NCBI GenBank assembly: GCA_029207755.1
Contig: JARCOQ010000003.1
Span: 1,488,001 to 1,552,000, forward strand
Direction of reading: 5' to 3'
Length of the DNA stretch: 64,000 nt
Origin: Chamaea fasciata
Lineage: Eukaryota > Chordata > Aves > Passeriformes > Sylviidae
In this document: one piece after another, positions 26,237-39,484 of the stretch
Numbering within the stretch: position 1 is the first letter of the stretch
Layout: each line of letters begins with the position of its first letter
The notes under the pieces: generated by a model
Database searches by the model: none
What the model was told of the DNA's origin: nothing
The model's input: only the letters and a program-made list of their open reading frames with translations
Program-made: the position numbers and the translations under genes

Positions 26237-28782
26237 TGAGGGAGAAAAACAACCCAACAACTCTGTTTTGCCCTTCACAGCTGGAAACTAAGAGGACAGC
26301 GATTAGAGCTTTCACCTAAGACAAAAAAAAATTAGGAAAGCTGCTTTTCTGGCCATTTTATGTGATAGCAATAAATCTCACTGAGCTGAGTGCATCTGTC
26401 CATATGGATGTGGCTATTCTGAGACTAAAGAACTTTTCACAGTGCTGCTGCTGCTGCTTCAGACCTGGGCGCCAGGTTCTTTTTTTGCTCCTGCAGTAGT
26501 TATGTCCTGGTGGGTGAATCTGTAGACATCAAATAAAAGATCAAATGCCAGCCCCTCATTATAGGCAGATAAATGGTTGTCAGCTGGGGGAAAGTGTGGT
26601 GATTCATGTTTTTAATGACAAGAAAATGGGGTTTCAAATGTTCTGTTTCTGGTAATAGAGTCTCCATGCAACGTGTTGTCTTTTGAAAGTCTAATCCCAA
26701 TTCTAACCACTGTGGGGTTTGTTATTTGAACTTATTTCCAGCATGAATATCCCTCCCAGGCTGTTATTTTTCCATGCTTAAGACTCTTGTTTAAAAATAA
26801 AAAGTAGGTAGCTTGGAGTTGAATGCAGCCAGGTCAGTAAATCAGAATAATTTTTCAGCATTTCCATCCCTCCATCTTCCCCATCCAGAGCTCCTGAAGG
26901 GGATTTTTATTTTTATTGTCCTTCATGGATGAGGTCATCTCAAGTTATTGCACCCATTTCAAAGGGGTGAGGGGATGGTCCAGACAGCTGTTTCTGTCTT
27001 CGTCCTGTTTATGAATGATCCAAAGAACAGTTTCCAATTCCTGGAAGCTCTAGAGCTTCGTTTTTCATTTTGACTAATTGTTTTCTTGAAGTAATGAGCA
27101 GTAGTGACTTCACAAAGCACGGTCTCCTGGCACCGAGCTCATTAATGACTCACTGTATCTTGAGCAGCAGTTAAAAATACGGTTTTTTCCACACTTTGAG
27201 AAAGTCCTGGTATGTTGTGCTCACAAAGGAAGCAATGTAATGTGTGGTGGGAGTGAGTGGAGATGTATTTCCTTATCATTTTCTGTTCATGAGCGTTTTG
27301 AGGCACGGAATCCAAGGCAACCAAAAGCTGCGAGAAAAAGGGGGGGTTGCCTTAAAGGTCTGGTCCAGATAAAAAATATTCCCTGGGGTGAGTTTTTTTT
27401 GTCATGGCCAATGACCCTCTTGCCTTCTCCTTAACTCCTCTACAGAGAAATGCAGTGCAAGGACCACTTGGCGTTTTTGAGGCTCACCTGCAGTGGGGGC
27501 ACTAAAATGAATCCCCTGTGCTGGAAGACTTTGGCTTCTTTGGAGATTCCGTGATGGAAATTTCATCAGACCCGTTCTTGAAGAGCGGCTCTGGAGGACA
27601 GTGCAGGGAGGGGAGGGCATTATCCACCTGGGATAACCTCAGGAGAGGTTTCCAGCAAGGGAAATCCCTCCTGGCTCCTCTCAGGTGGTTCACGTTCTCA
27701 TGGAGGTCTGATTCCCGTGTTTTAGTTGTTTGATTTAACCGTACTATTACTGATTTCTGTGTGAAGAACCTCTGGGTGCTTTAACTCTCTTCACTGATGG
27801 GTCAGGGAAAACACAGAAATGTTGTTTTTTTCTTGTGAGGACAAGTGATGCAGGGCCCCTCAGTGTCTGAAGTGCAGGTGCATCTCTGAAACTCCTGCTG
27901 AGGATTCAGCGCTGACCCGTTCCAACCCGAGCTCTGTGACTGCATTCCCCATTGGGAAGATGGCGTGATAGGAAAAACACAACGGGGTTTGGTTAAAAAC
28001 CCAACTCTGGTGTTGTCAGTCCCTGTTTTGTTGTTTAAAATTCAGCCTGGAGGTTGTACTAATCCCTTTGCAGGAGCACAGGATCCCGAGGGTGGATTCA
28101 GCGTTCCTTCTGGGAAGCACCTCTGGGATTTTTTTGCAGTCAGGGTGTGTTGTTCTGCTTTTATAGCACACCAAAGATGTGTTTGATTTCTTTGTGCGAC
28201 TGCCTGGCTTTCTTAAAAGGTGCAGTGGAAATTCCTGTTTTGAAAATTACTCTTTTTTTGTTGCTGTTGTTGTTTTGGTGCAGGGGGTGCTCGTGGTGCC
28301 TCCCCTGCTCTGCTGCTGCACGACCACAACAATCCCAAACCACAACCAAACGCTGCCACTGCATTGCTTTGAAATGAGAAGCTGAGGTCTGTCATGTCAA
28401 TTTAAGGTGTTTTGTCAGCTTTTAATTACAGTCCTTTAAGTGGCTGCATAGAGAAGTGGCACAAACCCATTAAATGGTGGTGCTGAGTTCTCTTCGAGAA
28501 CTTTTTTATTGGGGGATCCAGTCAAAGGAGGTCAGAAATGCCAGATTCTCTCCCTGGTTATTTCAGGAGCTCCATAATTAATACCATTACCTTCCTCATA
28601 ACTCAGGCTGATATTTTAGAAATATCTTCACATATCCACAACCTGTTTCCAGAAATGTTAATTGGGCTTGTGGGATGAAAGGCCACTCCAAATGTAAAAC
28701 TGCTTCCCAGCACTCTTCATCTCAGGATAATCCTTTTTATTTTTTTCCCCAAGGAAATTAAGGCCCATTTTATTACATCCAG

Positions 28783-28852
28783 CACTGTAATATGTAGTAT
28801 TGTATATTATATATATTATATTTTTATATATATTTAAAATATAGGTACATTT
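28783..28852 (+). repeat. AT-rich (TA)n-like tract
   Basis: Degenerate TATATT/TATATA repeats, almost free of G and C, in COMMD1 intron 2. Confidence 0.75.
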
Positions 28853-31800
28853 CATGACAACAGCTAACATGACTGGAACTCAGCTTTGCTAATTCATGTA
28901 TGATTGTAAATGAAGAAGTCTCCAGAAGGGAGATGAAACGATGCTTTGGAGCAAAGTCATTTGGGTTTTGTAAACCCTGAGCTCTGTGGGTGTTGTAAAG
29001 GCTTGAGAAGGAAGGGAAAACCAGGGGTGCAAGTGTTGGCTGGTCAGTGAAAATCCCTCTTGAGCATTCAGCGGGGGGGGAGCAGATAAAAGCAAGCTTA
29101 AGGAATGGGAGGAAATAAACCTGAAAATGGAATTATTTATTGCTGCTGCAACATACGTGCTGACTGCTGTCTCCTAACCTTGAAGAGAGGTGTAATAGGC
29201 ATGGAAAGATGTAACAGGCATTATTAGCAGGGTCAGGAGAGACGTGAAAATCCTGGAGGTAGGAAGGGAAGGCAGACAGACACCCCCTGTTCTCACTGGC
29301 ACCTTTGCCTTTCTAGGCAGGCCCCTTTTTTCCCTTCTTACCCTCAAAATAATCCAAATCTTTCCATGCACTGCCTCCCAACCCTTTGACAGGTAAGGGC
29401 TTAGCTTTCCCAGGAGACAAGGTGTTTGAAAAGCAAGATATTCAAACCAAACCCAGGTATTTTATCACAGTTTTATTCTATTTTATCACAATGCTGCACA
29501 CTCTGTCCCGTATTAGCACCTTCTGGTCAAGAGGGCAGCAGGAAGAACAGCCATGGGAACAAACCCCAAGGCCTGCCAGGATTAAAAACCCTGTGCAGTG
29601 TTTTGATGCTTGAAAAGAGAAGAAGCACATGCATTTTAAGGACACAGATTTTACTCTAGTCCCACTTCAGGACAGCCGTGTAAAAGCAGGCAGCAGGATT
29701 TGGCATTGCACATCATCCTCCCCTTCCCTGCTGCTTGAGGGAGGGCTGGCTTTGAGTTGTGTGCTGCCGTTCTCCAGCCCATCCCCGTGCCTGCAATCAC
29801 AGCAGCGGTCAGGGCTCTTTTATCTGAGAGCTGCTCTGTGAGTTCTGCCCCTCGGGAGCTGCAGGAGTGGTGTCCCTGTGCCCTCAGGGGGTGCCAGGCC
29901 ACACTGAGGTCCATGAGGTGCTTGGAGCTTAGGTTGGTCTCCCAGGAGGACGTCTTCCAGCCAGGACATCTTTCAGGAGGTGAAATACATCCTATTTCTC
30001 ACAGTGTTACTGCAAAAACAGTGACCTTCCCTTAGCCAAGGGGAGCCAGTCCCGAACCTGACATTTTCCTGGTGCAGGGGAAATGGGCTGTGGCGTTGCA
30101 GATTTACCCCTGATTTACACCTGCCCGCTCTGCTGAAGGCTGGTGGCCAAACTCTGGGTGCAGGCCAAAAAAAGACGGGTGGCTGTGGTGGAGAATTAAA
30201 AGAAATAAAGAGATTTCTCCTCACAGGAAGCTAAATGAGCTGTTCACATCATCTCCATTTTGCTCAGGAGAAGTGATTACGGTCTTTTATATTTCATTGC
30301 CGCCTTCTCCCCTTGTTCACAATGAGAAAAAGAAAGAGAACCGATGAAATATCTGATGTGGAGGAGCTGAAACCTTTCTTTGTGCAGAGGTTTCTCTGAT
30401 TCTCACGTGTTTGTTTTCCTGTTCGGTTTCCATATGCTGAGTGGATTGCTTATTAATTGTTAAATGACTGCTCTGCAATTCAGTGATGGAAATGATTTCT
30501 ACTTCAGGACCACTTGCCCTTGAATTGAGAACGGGAGGTCAACCAAAATTAGATAACTTCTCTTCAAAGCTTTTTTGTCTTTCTGGAGAAAAATCCAGTT
30601 CAACGTGATGCCTGTGAAGTTCCAACCTTCAAACAATCCTTGTGGCCGAGCTGGTTTTGGGCATCACGTTGAGAATTGGTGTCCTGATCTCTCCTGATGA
30701 GACCTTTAAACAGATTTATCCAGGTGTGGTGCAGAGCTGCTGTTCTATTGCCCACATTCGTCTCCAGAACGAATTGTGAAATCCCAGGTTGAATAAAGCA
30801 AAGTTGTAATTTTAACTGAGGCAAGGAGAGCTGTGTGGGCAGTCCCTTGGCTTCAGTGGGATTCTGCTCGAGGCAGAATTGTCCTCCCACGCTCATCTCT
30901 TCAGGGCTGCACCTCCAGCTCTCACTGTGAGCCTTTGCCTTTCACCTCACACGAGAAAAAGAGGCTGAAAAAAAAAGAAAAAAAAGAAAAAGGACTTAGG
31001 TATTATGCAGCAAATATTACCAAGGACGTGTTCTGTGGTTTAAAAAAAAAAAAGCAAAGAAAAATGCAAATCTGGAGCTTTTCCTTTATTTCCAGAAGAG
31101 AGCTGTATTCCTCTGGTGTCTCCCTGCTGGCACGAAACGCTGATATTTCTGCGCGTTCGATCCCAAGGTCACTGAGGTCAGTGCAGAGATTCTCAGTCTC
31201 TTCAGTGGACTTTGCACCACGCTGAGCAGGAGCTGCTGTTTTTGCTGATAGATCCGAGTGTGAGGCTTGTCCTGAGGCTGGAGCAGCGAGAGCAGCAGTT
31301 TTGGTGGGGCTGTAAACCAGGCTGCCCCCCTTTTTCTCTAGGAGTTTTCTCTTGGTGAATTGAAAGACAGCAAAAATGGCATTCTAAAAGTAATGTGGGG
31401 AAAAAAAAAAACCCAAAATTATTTAGACCAGTTTGTTTCTTGTTTTTTTTTTTTTTTTTTTCCCTTGTAAGTTCACACACTCAAATTGCAGAAAAGAAAC
31501 AAACGTGTTTGCAGTGGCCACACCACTCTGAGTAGCTTCTTTTGGCCTGATAAGTTGTATTTTCAGACCATCAGAAAGGTTATGGATAAATGCCATAAAA
31601 GCGGCAAAAAGAAGAATCCTGTTTGGCGTGACTGCTTTGTCTTGTTAAATCTTTTAAGAAGGAAAGCCCAGCTGAATGCCTGCTGGACTGCAGGCGTATT
31701 TTCAAGCCTTTGGTTCCCTGTTTATGTATTTTTAGCTGAGCAGCCCTGCCCAAATGCCAGTGACTTTTCACCATCCACTTGAAGGGGGATTTGCCTGTGA

Positions 31801-32127
31801 TTGCAGATGTGCGGTGCGTTACCTGGTGCCGTTGAGACACATAAATCAGCAGAGGATTTGCATGGGCTTAGCTCGCTGCTTGCAAAACTTGCAGCAACCC
31901 AAACAAACACCTTTGTGCTTTTGGTTCAGCTCTGGGTGTTGGAGCATTTCAGCAAGGGGACCTGCTCTTGTTTCAGGCAATCCAGGCCACGGGGCAAATG
32001 TGCAGAGTTCAGAAAGGAGCAGAAAAGGGGGTTTTAAACACGTCTTACTCCAAAATGCTGAGTAATTCTCATCTTTGGTCTCTTCTCCAGCACTGTCTGC
32101 TCTCATGGAAAATAAACTGGTTTAGTT

Positions 32128-32168
32128 ACAGAACCCTGGAATGCTTTGGGTTGGAAGAGGACATTCAT
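32128..32168 (-). mobile_element. Possible CR1 3'-end fragment
   Basis: CAGAACCCTGGAATGC followed by TTTGGGTTGGAAGAGGACATT resembles the reverse complement of a CR1 3' terminus, the GAATGGTTTGGGTTGGAAGGGACC-type stretch. Only about 40 bp match by eye, so a chance resemblance is possible. Confidence 0.45.
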
Positions 32169-32740
32169 TTCTGCTCAGCTTTTATCTTTGGTGTGACACT
32201 TTGAGGCAGGACATTCGTGGATTCCTGAGTCATTTATGCAACGCGTAAACGTGAAGGAGCCGTGGGGGAGCAAAGAGCAATGTGTTTTGGGGCTGCTACG
32301 CCAAATTATTCAGCCTGCAAACCAGCAGATGCCAGAATCCCAAGTCACGTGGCCTCCTAAAGGTCAGGAATCCTCTGCTCAGGTTTTTAGTGCATTCTTT
32401 AACTGGATTATTTCAGAATGCAGATTATTTGAACTGTGTTGGTTGGTCTGGTGTAAAAGTAATTCTTACCCCCAGAGTTCATTGCTGTTGTCCTGGTGTT
32501 GTGTCTTGCAGTAACAGAGAGGAATGTGGTTGGCACTGATTTGATCAAATAAAAAGTTACGTTAAAAGCCCAGAAATTTCCTTGTGTCCTTAGGAGTTCA
32601 CCAAGAGGATGGTCTTGGTGATTGCTACCCTGTTACAAAAACATCCCTCGGGGGCAGGGGGGGTTTGATGCTCTCACTGGATACTTCCCAAAATATTTTT
32701 AAAGAATAACACAAACTCGTTGAAACTTAATTCTGACTAA

Positions 32741-32772
32741 GTGTGTGTGTGTGGGGGGGGGGGGGGGGGTGT
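32741..32772 (+). repeat. (GT)6-G17 run
   Basis: Six GT units run directly into seventeen G. It could form a G-quadruplex and is prone to length error. Confidence 0.88.
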
Positions 32773-33212
32773 ATGATAATGAGTGGTGTTTGTTTTTAAT
32801 TTGATTCCCATGTTGGGTAATAGGTAGGTTAAAAGGTAATGGAACTGAATTCCAGATCTAAAGAACGTTCTCACTAGAAAAGCTGGATTTGGTGTAAAAA
32901 GCAGAAGGTGCATCAGTGAGGACTCTTTTCCTTAGAAGAAAAACCCCAAGCGAACCAAACCCAGCGATCAGAAAACAAGGACAGCTGTCAAACAGGGCGC
33001 AAAAATGCAGCTGATAAATGAGGAAGGGCATTTAGCCTGTGAGGTGCCTGCGGAGGACTGGGGGAGGAGAGCACCTCACCTTGCAGTGAGCTGACACAGC
33101 AGGCAGGCCTTGGATAAGTGATGATGGAGCTTTCTCATCACCCTTGTGAGAGACAGAGCCTGCTGCCCTGCCAGAAATGGAGCTTTGAAATAGTTTTTAC
33201 ATAGTTTTCCAT

Positions 33213-33308
33213 GTGAGATATATATATATATAAACATTTATGTCATATATATATAGAAGACTATATAAACTACATATGTATATATTCTTATATAGTTATA
33301 TATAGGTT
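33213..33308 (+). repeat. TA-rich low-complexity tract
   Basis: Repeated TATATATA blocks with short interruptions give several overlapping palindromes, followed after about 60 bp by T-rich and GTTT-rich sequence. Confidence 0.8.
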
Positions 33309-33438
33309 TTATTTTAGGTTTTAATGCCTATTTTGTTTCAAATCTTACAGCAATACAAAGGTAATTTAATTTTTTTTTTTTAATCCCGGCTTTATGTGCT
33401 TCCGTGTAGAGTTTGGTGAAGCTTGCAGGTATCACTGG

Positions 33439-33515
33439 TTTTGTTTTTGTTTGTTTGTTTGTTTGTTTTGTTTTGGTGGGGGGGTTTGTTTGTTTGGTTT
33501 TTTTGTTTTTGTTTT
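33439..33515 (+). repeat. (GTTT)n / T-G-rich low-complexity block
   Basis: GTTT units, a G7 run (33478-33484) and further GTTT units. Open frames on either strand here are artefacts of composition. Confidence 0.8.
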
Positions 33516-36354
33516 TTATTTTTTCTGGGGCATATGATAATGACAGCAAAATCCACCAAAAAACACAGTGGGTTGCAATCTGTTGATTTCATACTCCCCA
33601 CATTTCTGACAATACTAAGTTCATTATTTTAAATTCTAATCTGAGCTTCTTTTATTCAATTCAAAGCTTCCTTTTTTTTTTCAAAAAAGGAAAAGAAAAA
33701 CCTTTTCAAACCACTTCATGCATTTCTTTCTTAATGTTTTTAGCTCTGTTTACACCTCGGTTTAAACAGCAGCTGGCTCAGGACCCAAGCAGAGTTGCCT
33801 ACCAGGCTCCCTGAGACAGTGTCATTAACCTAAGCAGGTTAATTGATTTATTTGGCGTGCCATTACACCTATTTACCTCAAACCAGTCAGGCAGCAGTGG
33901 AGAAAACGCTCCTGTTAAAGATTAAACATTCCACACTCACTGTTTTAGGGCTGGGAAGAGCTGAAGCTCAGCTGTGCCCTCGGAGATGCTGGAATTCAAA
34001 TGAAACGTATTAAAGCTACAGAGTGTGCTGCCTTCTAATTAGTTACACAGATTTAATTATGGTTTGGCTTTGTGTTTTCTTCAGCACTTCCTGAAAAAAA
34101 AAAAAAAAAGCTGCATCCACAAATGCTCATTTTTCACGGAGAATATGAAATACGAGGGGAGTTTGTTTTCAGGAGGCTGATAATGCAAAAGGAATGACAT
34201 TACATTTGCTGTGCACTATCAGGGACCTACTTTTATCCCCTGGAATTGTTCCATTTTCTGCAATCCTTAATCTGCTTAATCTGTGATATTACAGGCTTGA
34301 TGTTACATTAAAAGTATTAAAAAAAATCTGCAATGAAGTTAACTTTTTTTTTTAAAAAAAAGGGGATGTAATAATAATTTGCTTAAGAGGTTCCTGGTTC
34401 ATGTAATACCAGAATAATGGAGAATTAAAAGGCACTTGCGGATACAAATATTTGTGCTTTATTTGATACAGTATTATGGAAATGAATTGCACTTTGCATT
34501 CGAGTTTTTGAAGGGCAGATCGTGGAGATGTAGCAAAAAAAGAGCTCTGAATTGAATTAAAAATAATGAACTTAGTATTGTCAGAAATGTGGGAGTATGC
34601 GATCAATGGATTGCCATCCATTGCATTTTCTGTGGAATTACCTAGATTTCGCTGTCGCTGTCATATGCCCCAGTATATCTTGCAGAATATTAATGAATAT
34701 ATAAGTAGTTTGGGATCACAACTGATGCAATGTGAGAGAAGAATCGATGCAGCATCTCATGCTTTCGTCATTCTGCGTTGGTTTGTGGCAACTTCTTGGA
34801 GAATTTATTGACTCTCCATTATCGGGGAGGGTAAAACCAACAGGATTGGAACCACGAGGAGAAATAAAATTCAATCTAAGACAAGTCAAAGATTAAAACC
34901 AAGCAGAAGAGCATCTAAACTCAAAGGAACGCTTGAATAACGCATGATTGTCCGCTCCAAAGGCATCCTAAAGGATCAGCGCTAAAGCCCTGCAATAGTC
35001 CCCCTGCTCCAGCAGCTCTTGGCTGGCTGTGTTCGCACTCCCGGCCATCCCAAGCCGAGGCTTTTGCAGTGTCTGAAGAGCGTTTTCCTGCTAATTCAAG
35101 CCGGGATAATTCCTTGACAAAGCAGCGCTAATGATCTTACAAGCGCCGCTTGTCGCTCGCGGAGTTGAGACTCTCGGAGCGGCTCTGGCGCCTTGGCCGG
35201 TGCCTTTGAAATGCTCGATGTTGGTCCCGATCGAGGGGAAATGAACAGGGAGAGAATGAGACGAGAATTCTGAGGGGTTTCTTTCCGTTCTTCCAGCGCA
35301 GAGGCTACAACTTAAAAATACGGCGTGTATCAAAGTTGCTGCCCAAACTGATGCAGTAGAGAACAATCGTAATTTTTTATTTTTTTTTAAGTTTTCACTT
35401 TGTGAGGGTTGGCTTTCTAAAAACGCACGGGGTTTTTAAGTATGGTTACCGAGACAGAAAAAGTCACTCTTCTCTCAGTCTCTCATATAAATATTTTTGC
35501 AGCCCTGTGTTGTTGCAGCTCCTAGAAAACCCGATTCCAGGCTGGGGCAGTTTGTGTTTCTTGGATGTTTTGTTTTTGCAGCTCCTTTTTATAGCCCGGG
35601 CTGGGAGTGAAAAGGGGAGGAGGGCTGGGGAAATGTGTAGGGACAAACCCAAGGCGGCTGCAGGAAACGGGGCCTGTGGGAGCTCAGGACTCCTGAGCGA
35701 CACAACGAGCACGATTTCAGCTGAAGTCCTTTATTGCTGACATTATATTGCATTTATAAATTTTCAGACTGCTGTTTAGGCGTTCACGCATTTCTTGATT
35801 GATTCCTCTGCTTTAAGAGCTCAGCACGTGTCTTTTAGGGGATTTGCTTACAGTCTTGAGCTCTTCTGGCCTCCTTCATCTCATTTTTGTTGTCTTGGTA
35901 TTTAGTTTCTCAGGCTCTTCTGTTTATTTTTAGAACAGTTTGCGTTCCTGCAACTTCGATACATTTTCAAAGTGCTGCTGATAACAATAACCAATCCTTA
36001 CAGGCGGTGGTTTGGCTGGAACACTTTGTATTTATTGTGAATTATTCAGATCCATTGTTAGAGGGTGCCCATTCCCACACCTTCCTGGGGGCATCCAGCG
36101 GTTGTGCTGCTCCTGGAGGACACCTTAGGGAAGGAATAAGGATTTCTGTATTTCATGGGGGAGGTTAACTAACAAAGCATTAAATGAAATGGAAGCCCAG
36201 CCTGATTTGCAGCCCTCTTGGCTCAGGCTTTAGGTTGGTCCACATGAGAGTGGATAAGCAGGCACCATCCAGCCCACATGGGAGAGTTTTAGCTGCTTTA
36301 GAGCTGAAAGAATGTTTGGTGAGTGCACTTACACTTGTACTGAGCGGCAGTGTC

Positions 36355-36389
36355 TTTGTGTAATCAAAGAGTTTTGTGTAATCAAAGAG
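36355..36389 (+). repeat. Short tandem duplication (18-bp spacing)
   Basis: TTTGTGTAATCAAAGAG occurs twice (36355-36371 and 36373-36389), exact over 17 bp, near the 3' end of COMMD1 intron 2. Confidence 0.8.
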
Positions 36390-37095
36390 GTTTGTTTTGA
36401 TCAACTTACATTCCTTTGGACTGACAAAACCTGAAGAGGGGAGAAAAAAAAAAAGTCCTTATGCATTAAGCTCAGGCAAAAACATCTTCTCGAGAAGCAG
36501 GCACCTCCATCTCCTGCTGTCCCCTCACGTTCCCCTTGTGGTTTAGCCGTGAAATCAGCTTCAGCACATCTCCAGGGACTTTTCTAGTCAGGTCTGGAAA
36601 AACCAAGGATGCTAAAACTGGGGAGATTCAGCAGGAGCTGCAGAGTTTTTGCAGTCCCAGTTTGCAGCAGTTGCTCAGGGTAGGCTGATGCTGCTGTCCA
36701 GGCCTGCTGGTATCCACGGGGAATGGTTAATTCAGCATTAATTAACAGTTAGGTTAACTGTTCTCTGTCTTCTGCATGCTGCTCCTCAAAGCCTCAGGGG
36801 TTAACTCAGGGGCTGCTTCAGATCTGACTTTTCCAGTGCTTGCTAATCAAGGAATGCTGTGAGAGATTTCCTTGTGCGCTTTCTTATGCATCTCCTGCAC
36901 ACACATCAGCCTCGGGCAGATCCCGCCCGGGTTTTTATCACTGATACAAATTAGCCCTCCTAATCAGACAGGAGAATGCGAGGAAATCCCTTGTCAAATG
37001 GAGTTGAGCTGTCAAATTCCTCACCAAACCTTTCTTTCTGCACAGGGATCAAATGTAATTGTTTTTCTCAAATATTGTTCTCTCTTCTTTTGTAG

Positions 37096-37203
37096 GAATC
37101 CGAGTTTCTCTGCCTGGAGTTTGATGAGGCCAAGGTGAGCCAGATGCTGAAGAAACTGTCAGAAATAGAGGAAAGTATGACTTTGTTGACTCAGACTACC
37201 TAA
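37096..37203 (+). CDS. COMMD1: COMMD1 terminal exon (C-terminus of COMM domain)
   Basis: The exon starts after TGTAG at 37095 and encodes 35 residues followed by TAA at 37201-37203. The translation starts ESEFLCLEFDEAKVSQMLKK and ends in SEIEESMTLLTQTT. Joined in phase 0 to exon 2, it completes the COMM domain, giving ...ELGKNGQ-ESEFLCLEFDE. The COMM domain is the family's dimerisation module and its leucine-rich end is strongly conserved. The last residues differ from the human tail, as I recall it, in a region that tolerates change. A poly(A) signal follows almost at once. I see no frameshift or missing residue. Confidence 0.97.
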   Translation, partial: ESEFLCLEFDEAKVSQMLKKLSEIEESMTLLTQTT

Positions 37204-37206
37204 TCA

Positions 37207-37212
37207 AATAAA
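37207..37212 (+). terminator. COMMD1: COMMD1 poly(A) signal
   Basis: AATAAA begins 3 nt after the TAA stop codon that ends at 37203. Cleavage would be expected roughly 10-30 nt downstream, so the 3'UTR is probably only about 20-40 nt. No other AATAAA is close by. The canonical hexamer is visible; its use is inferred. Confidence 0.75.
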
Positions 37213-38016
37213 GAGATTGCAACTTACACAACAAATGACCTTTGGTACCTTTTCATAATTCCTATTTCAGCCCATAAAATAGGTGGTGCTGGTTAAATCC
37301 AGATTATAACCCCAAGAATGGGCTGAGTGAAGCTTTCTCATCCCCTCCTCCCAAGCTGTTTTCCAAGGCAGCAGCAACACTGTTTCCACAAAGCTTTCAT
37401 AATCAGGCCTTGGAGGGTTGCACAGCTTTTCTTTTTGCCCCTCAGTCATTTCTGGAGTCTTCCAGATGCTGGGCTGGATGAACAGCAGAGGTCAATTGGC
37501 CAGTTGTGGCAGATTAGGGGGAATTCATGTTGATGCTTCCAAGCCATGGACTTTATAGGACAAATCCACCTCTGGGAGCTCTGTGTGCTTAAAGCCCGGG
37601 AAAGCAGATCCAGCGCAGAGACACAAACACACCTCTCTGTCCCTGTGAGCTGCCAAGGATTCTGTGCTTCCCAAGGGCTGCAGGAGCCAGGGGACAAGCA
37701 GGGCAGCATCTCCTGGTGCTGGATTTTCCAAAAGGAGCAGTCCTGCATGGGCAGAGCACCTGATCCAGCTGTTTGCTTCAAAGCCACCTCTGATCTGCTT
37801 CCCCAAACACCAGCCGCCCTCATCCCCTTCTGCCTCTTGGGCTGGAGGGGTTTGTGTGTTGGAGGGGCCAGTGCTTTGTCAGAGCTCAGCTGAACTTGGC
37901 TGCTCTTAGTCCTGGTTTTCCTGCTTTGAGTTGACCTGAGAAAGCCTCAGATGGAACCTGTCATTGTTGAGGCGGCCACGACACAGAGGGACACAGTAAA
38001 AGTTCAGAAGGCTTCT

Positions 38017-38090
38017 CATTATTATTATTACTACTATTATTATTATCATTATTATACTATTCTTTATTATTTTTCTACCATTATTATTTT
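38017..38090 (+). repeat. Imperfect (ATT)n microsatellite
   Basis: ATT units with ACT/ATC/ATACT interruptions in the intergenic region, about 0.8 kb past COMMD1. Confidence 0.85.
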
Positions 38091-39484
38091 AGTGGTAGGA
38101 AGGCATGCTGTCTTTTATACAGTTTTTACAAACCCCGAGGGTAACTTCTAACTGGTTGACAGCTTCCTTGTTAATTATTCTGTTGGTTAGTAAAAGACAT
38201 TTTACTTGTCTGTCAAATCTATCCTCAGATTGTTTACATGTTTTCTTTACTGATCCTCATGGGACAAATCCCTTGTTATTTACAGGTGTGTTTATTGTTC
38301 ACCCTCAGAATGGATTGTTGTGTTAAAGGAACTTTTCACTTTTTAAGTAGTTTTACACGGGAACTTACAGATTCCTGGTTTAGCTGCGCTTAGAAGCAAT
38401 GCCAGGCCAGCTCTGGCTCTCTCCACAGGAACACGAGGTTTGTAAGCGTGTACACACTCAGCTCAGAATGGTGATTAAAAGAAAAGGCCCTTGGCTGAGG
38501 CCTTATCAGTCCAAGCCTGGTGTGAGTGAAGGAATCTGCCAGAGGCAGCTCAGGGGCAGGGCATGGCTCCTGGCTGTGGCAGAGGCCCCATATCTGTGCT
38601 GGAACACCCGAGTGCGGAGCAGCTGCTGCCCCTGCCCTGTCAGAGGCTCTCCCAGGAGGGTTTCCAGCTCCCTGAGTTTCCCTTCAGGGCTGTCACCTGG
38701 CCCAGGATGTCCCAGCACACTGCAGTGGCTCAGCAGGAGCTGGAGCAGGCCAGCACTTGTACAGGGCAGGATGGAAAGTTCTCCTCGCAGGAGGAGCAAA
38801 AGGTGACAATCCTGGTTTGCCCTGTCACTTGACTGGAAGGTGTACACACATTTGGTTGGAGGCTACGTTGCCTCTTGCCATTTTGTATTTGCTTCATAAG
38901 CAACCTCCTCCTGAGCTAAAATTCCACCGAGGGCTTGTCCCAATGTAGAGATGGCAGCATCAAATGTGCCCGTGTCGTAACTAAAGCACTCCTCATGGCT
39001 TCTCCTTGAGGATTTATTGCTTGTGGAGTTGCCAGATTGCACTTGGATGCCAAATCTCTTCAGAGCAAGGGAAGGGCACCTTTTCCCATCTGCCTGCTCA
39101 GAAGGGAGCACATCCCTCCAGCCAATTTGTGTCACTGCACAGGGAATTAACATTTCCTTTGCCGTGCCTGTCCCCCTGCTGCCTTTTCTCTTACCACCTC
39201 TCATCTCATGGAGCCCCCAGCACTTCTGCTTCTCCAGCTGATCCTTGTCACAGAGGAGCTGGGCTGCGACCACAAACCGCTCCTCGTGCTGCTCCCTGAG
39301 TCACTGGCTGCTTTGTGATTCTCTGAGCTTTCTGTTGCCTTTTTCAACTAAGTTCATTCAAGTGCTCTCTGTGTTTTAGGACATATTTTTTTTAAAAAAA
39401 ATCAAGGTCAGGGAAGGATCATGATCTTAAGTAACTTGCACTGTGTCAAACATACTTATTGTTTTATTTTAACATGGTCAGGGG

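Larger units (their letters stand above)
1378..37095 (+). other. COMMD1: COMMD1 intron 2 (35.7 kb)
   Basis: A canonical GT-AG intron. The donor GT is at 1378-1379 and the acceptor TGTAG at 37091-37095 follows a TCTCTTCTTTTGTAG tract. It separates two phase-0 coding exons whose joined translation is continuous COMMD1. Its contents are listed separately: one minisatellite, two LTR-like elements, CR1 remnants, several microsatellites and short tandem duplications. The remaining stretches (about 2.4-5.5, 5.6-13.1, 15.8-18.8, 21.4-23.3, 23.8-32.1 and 33.6-37.0 kb) show no gene, RNA gene or repeat I can identify. Open frames here of up to about 170 codons lack conserved motifs. Confidence 0.93.

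Noticed and set aside
34566..34811. 81-codon open frame of non-repetitive composition in COMMD1 intron 2
   Set aside because: No recognisable domain or splice-site support. The length is within chance expectation for an AT-rich intron.
1378..37095. Intronic imprinted retrogene, as with mouse Zrsr1 in the Commd1 intron
   Set aside because: No zinc-finger/RNA-recognition-motif open frame or retrocopy sequence is present. That insertion is known from rodents, not birds.
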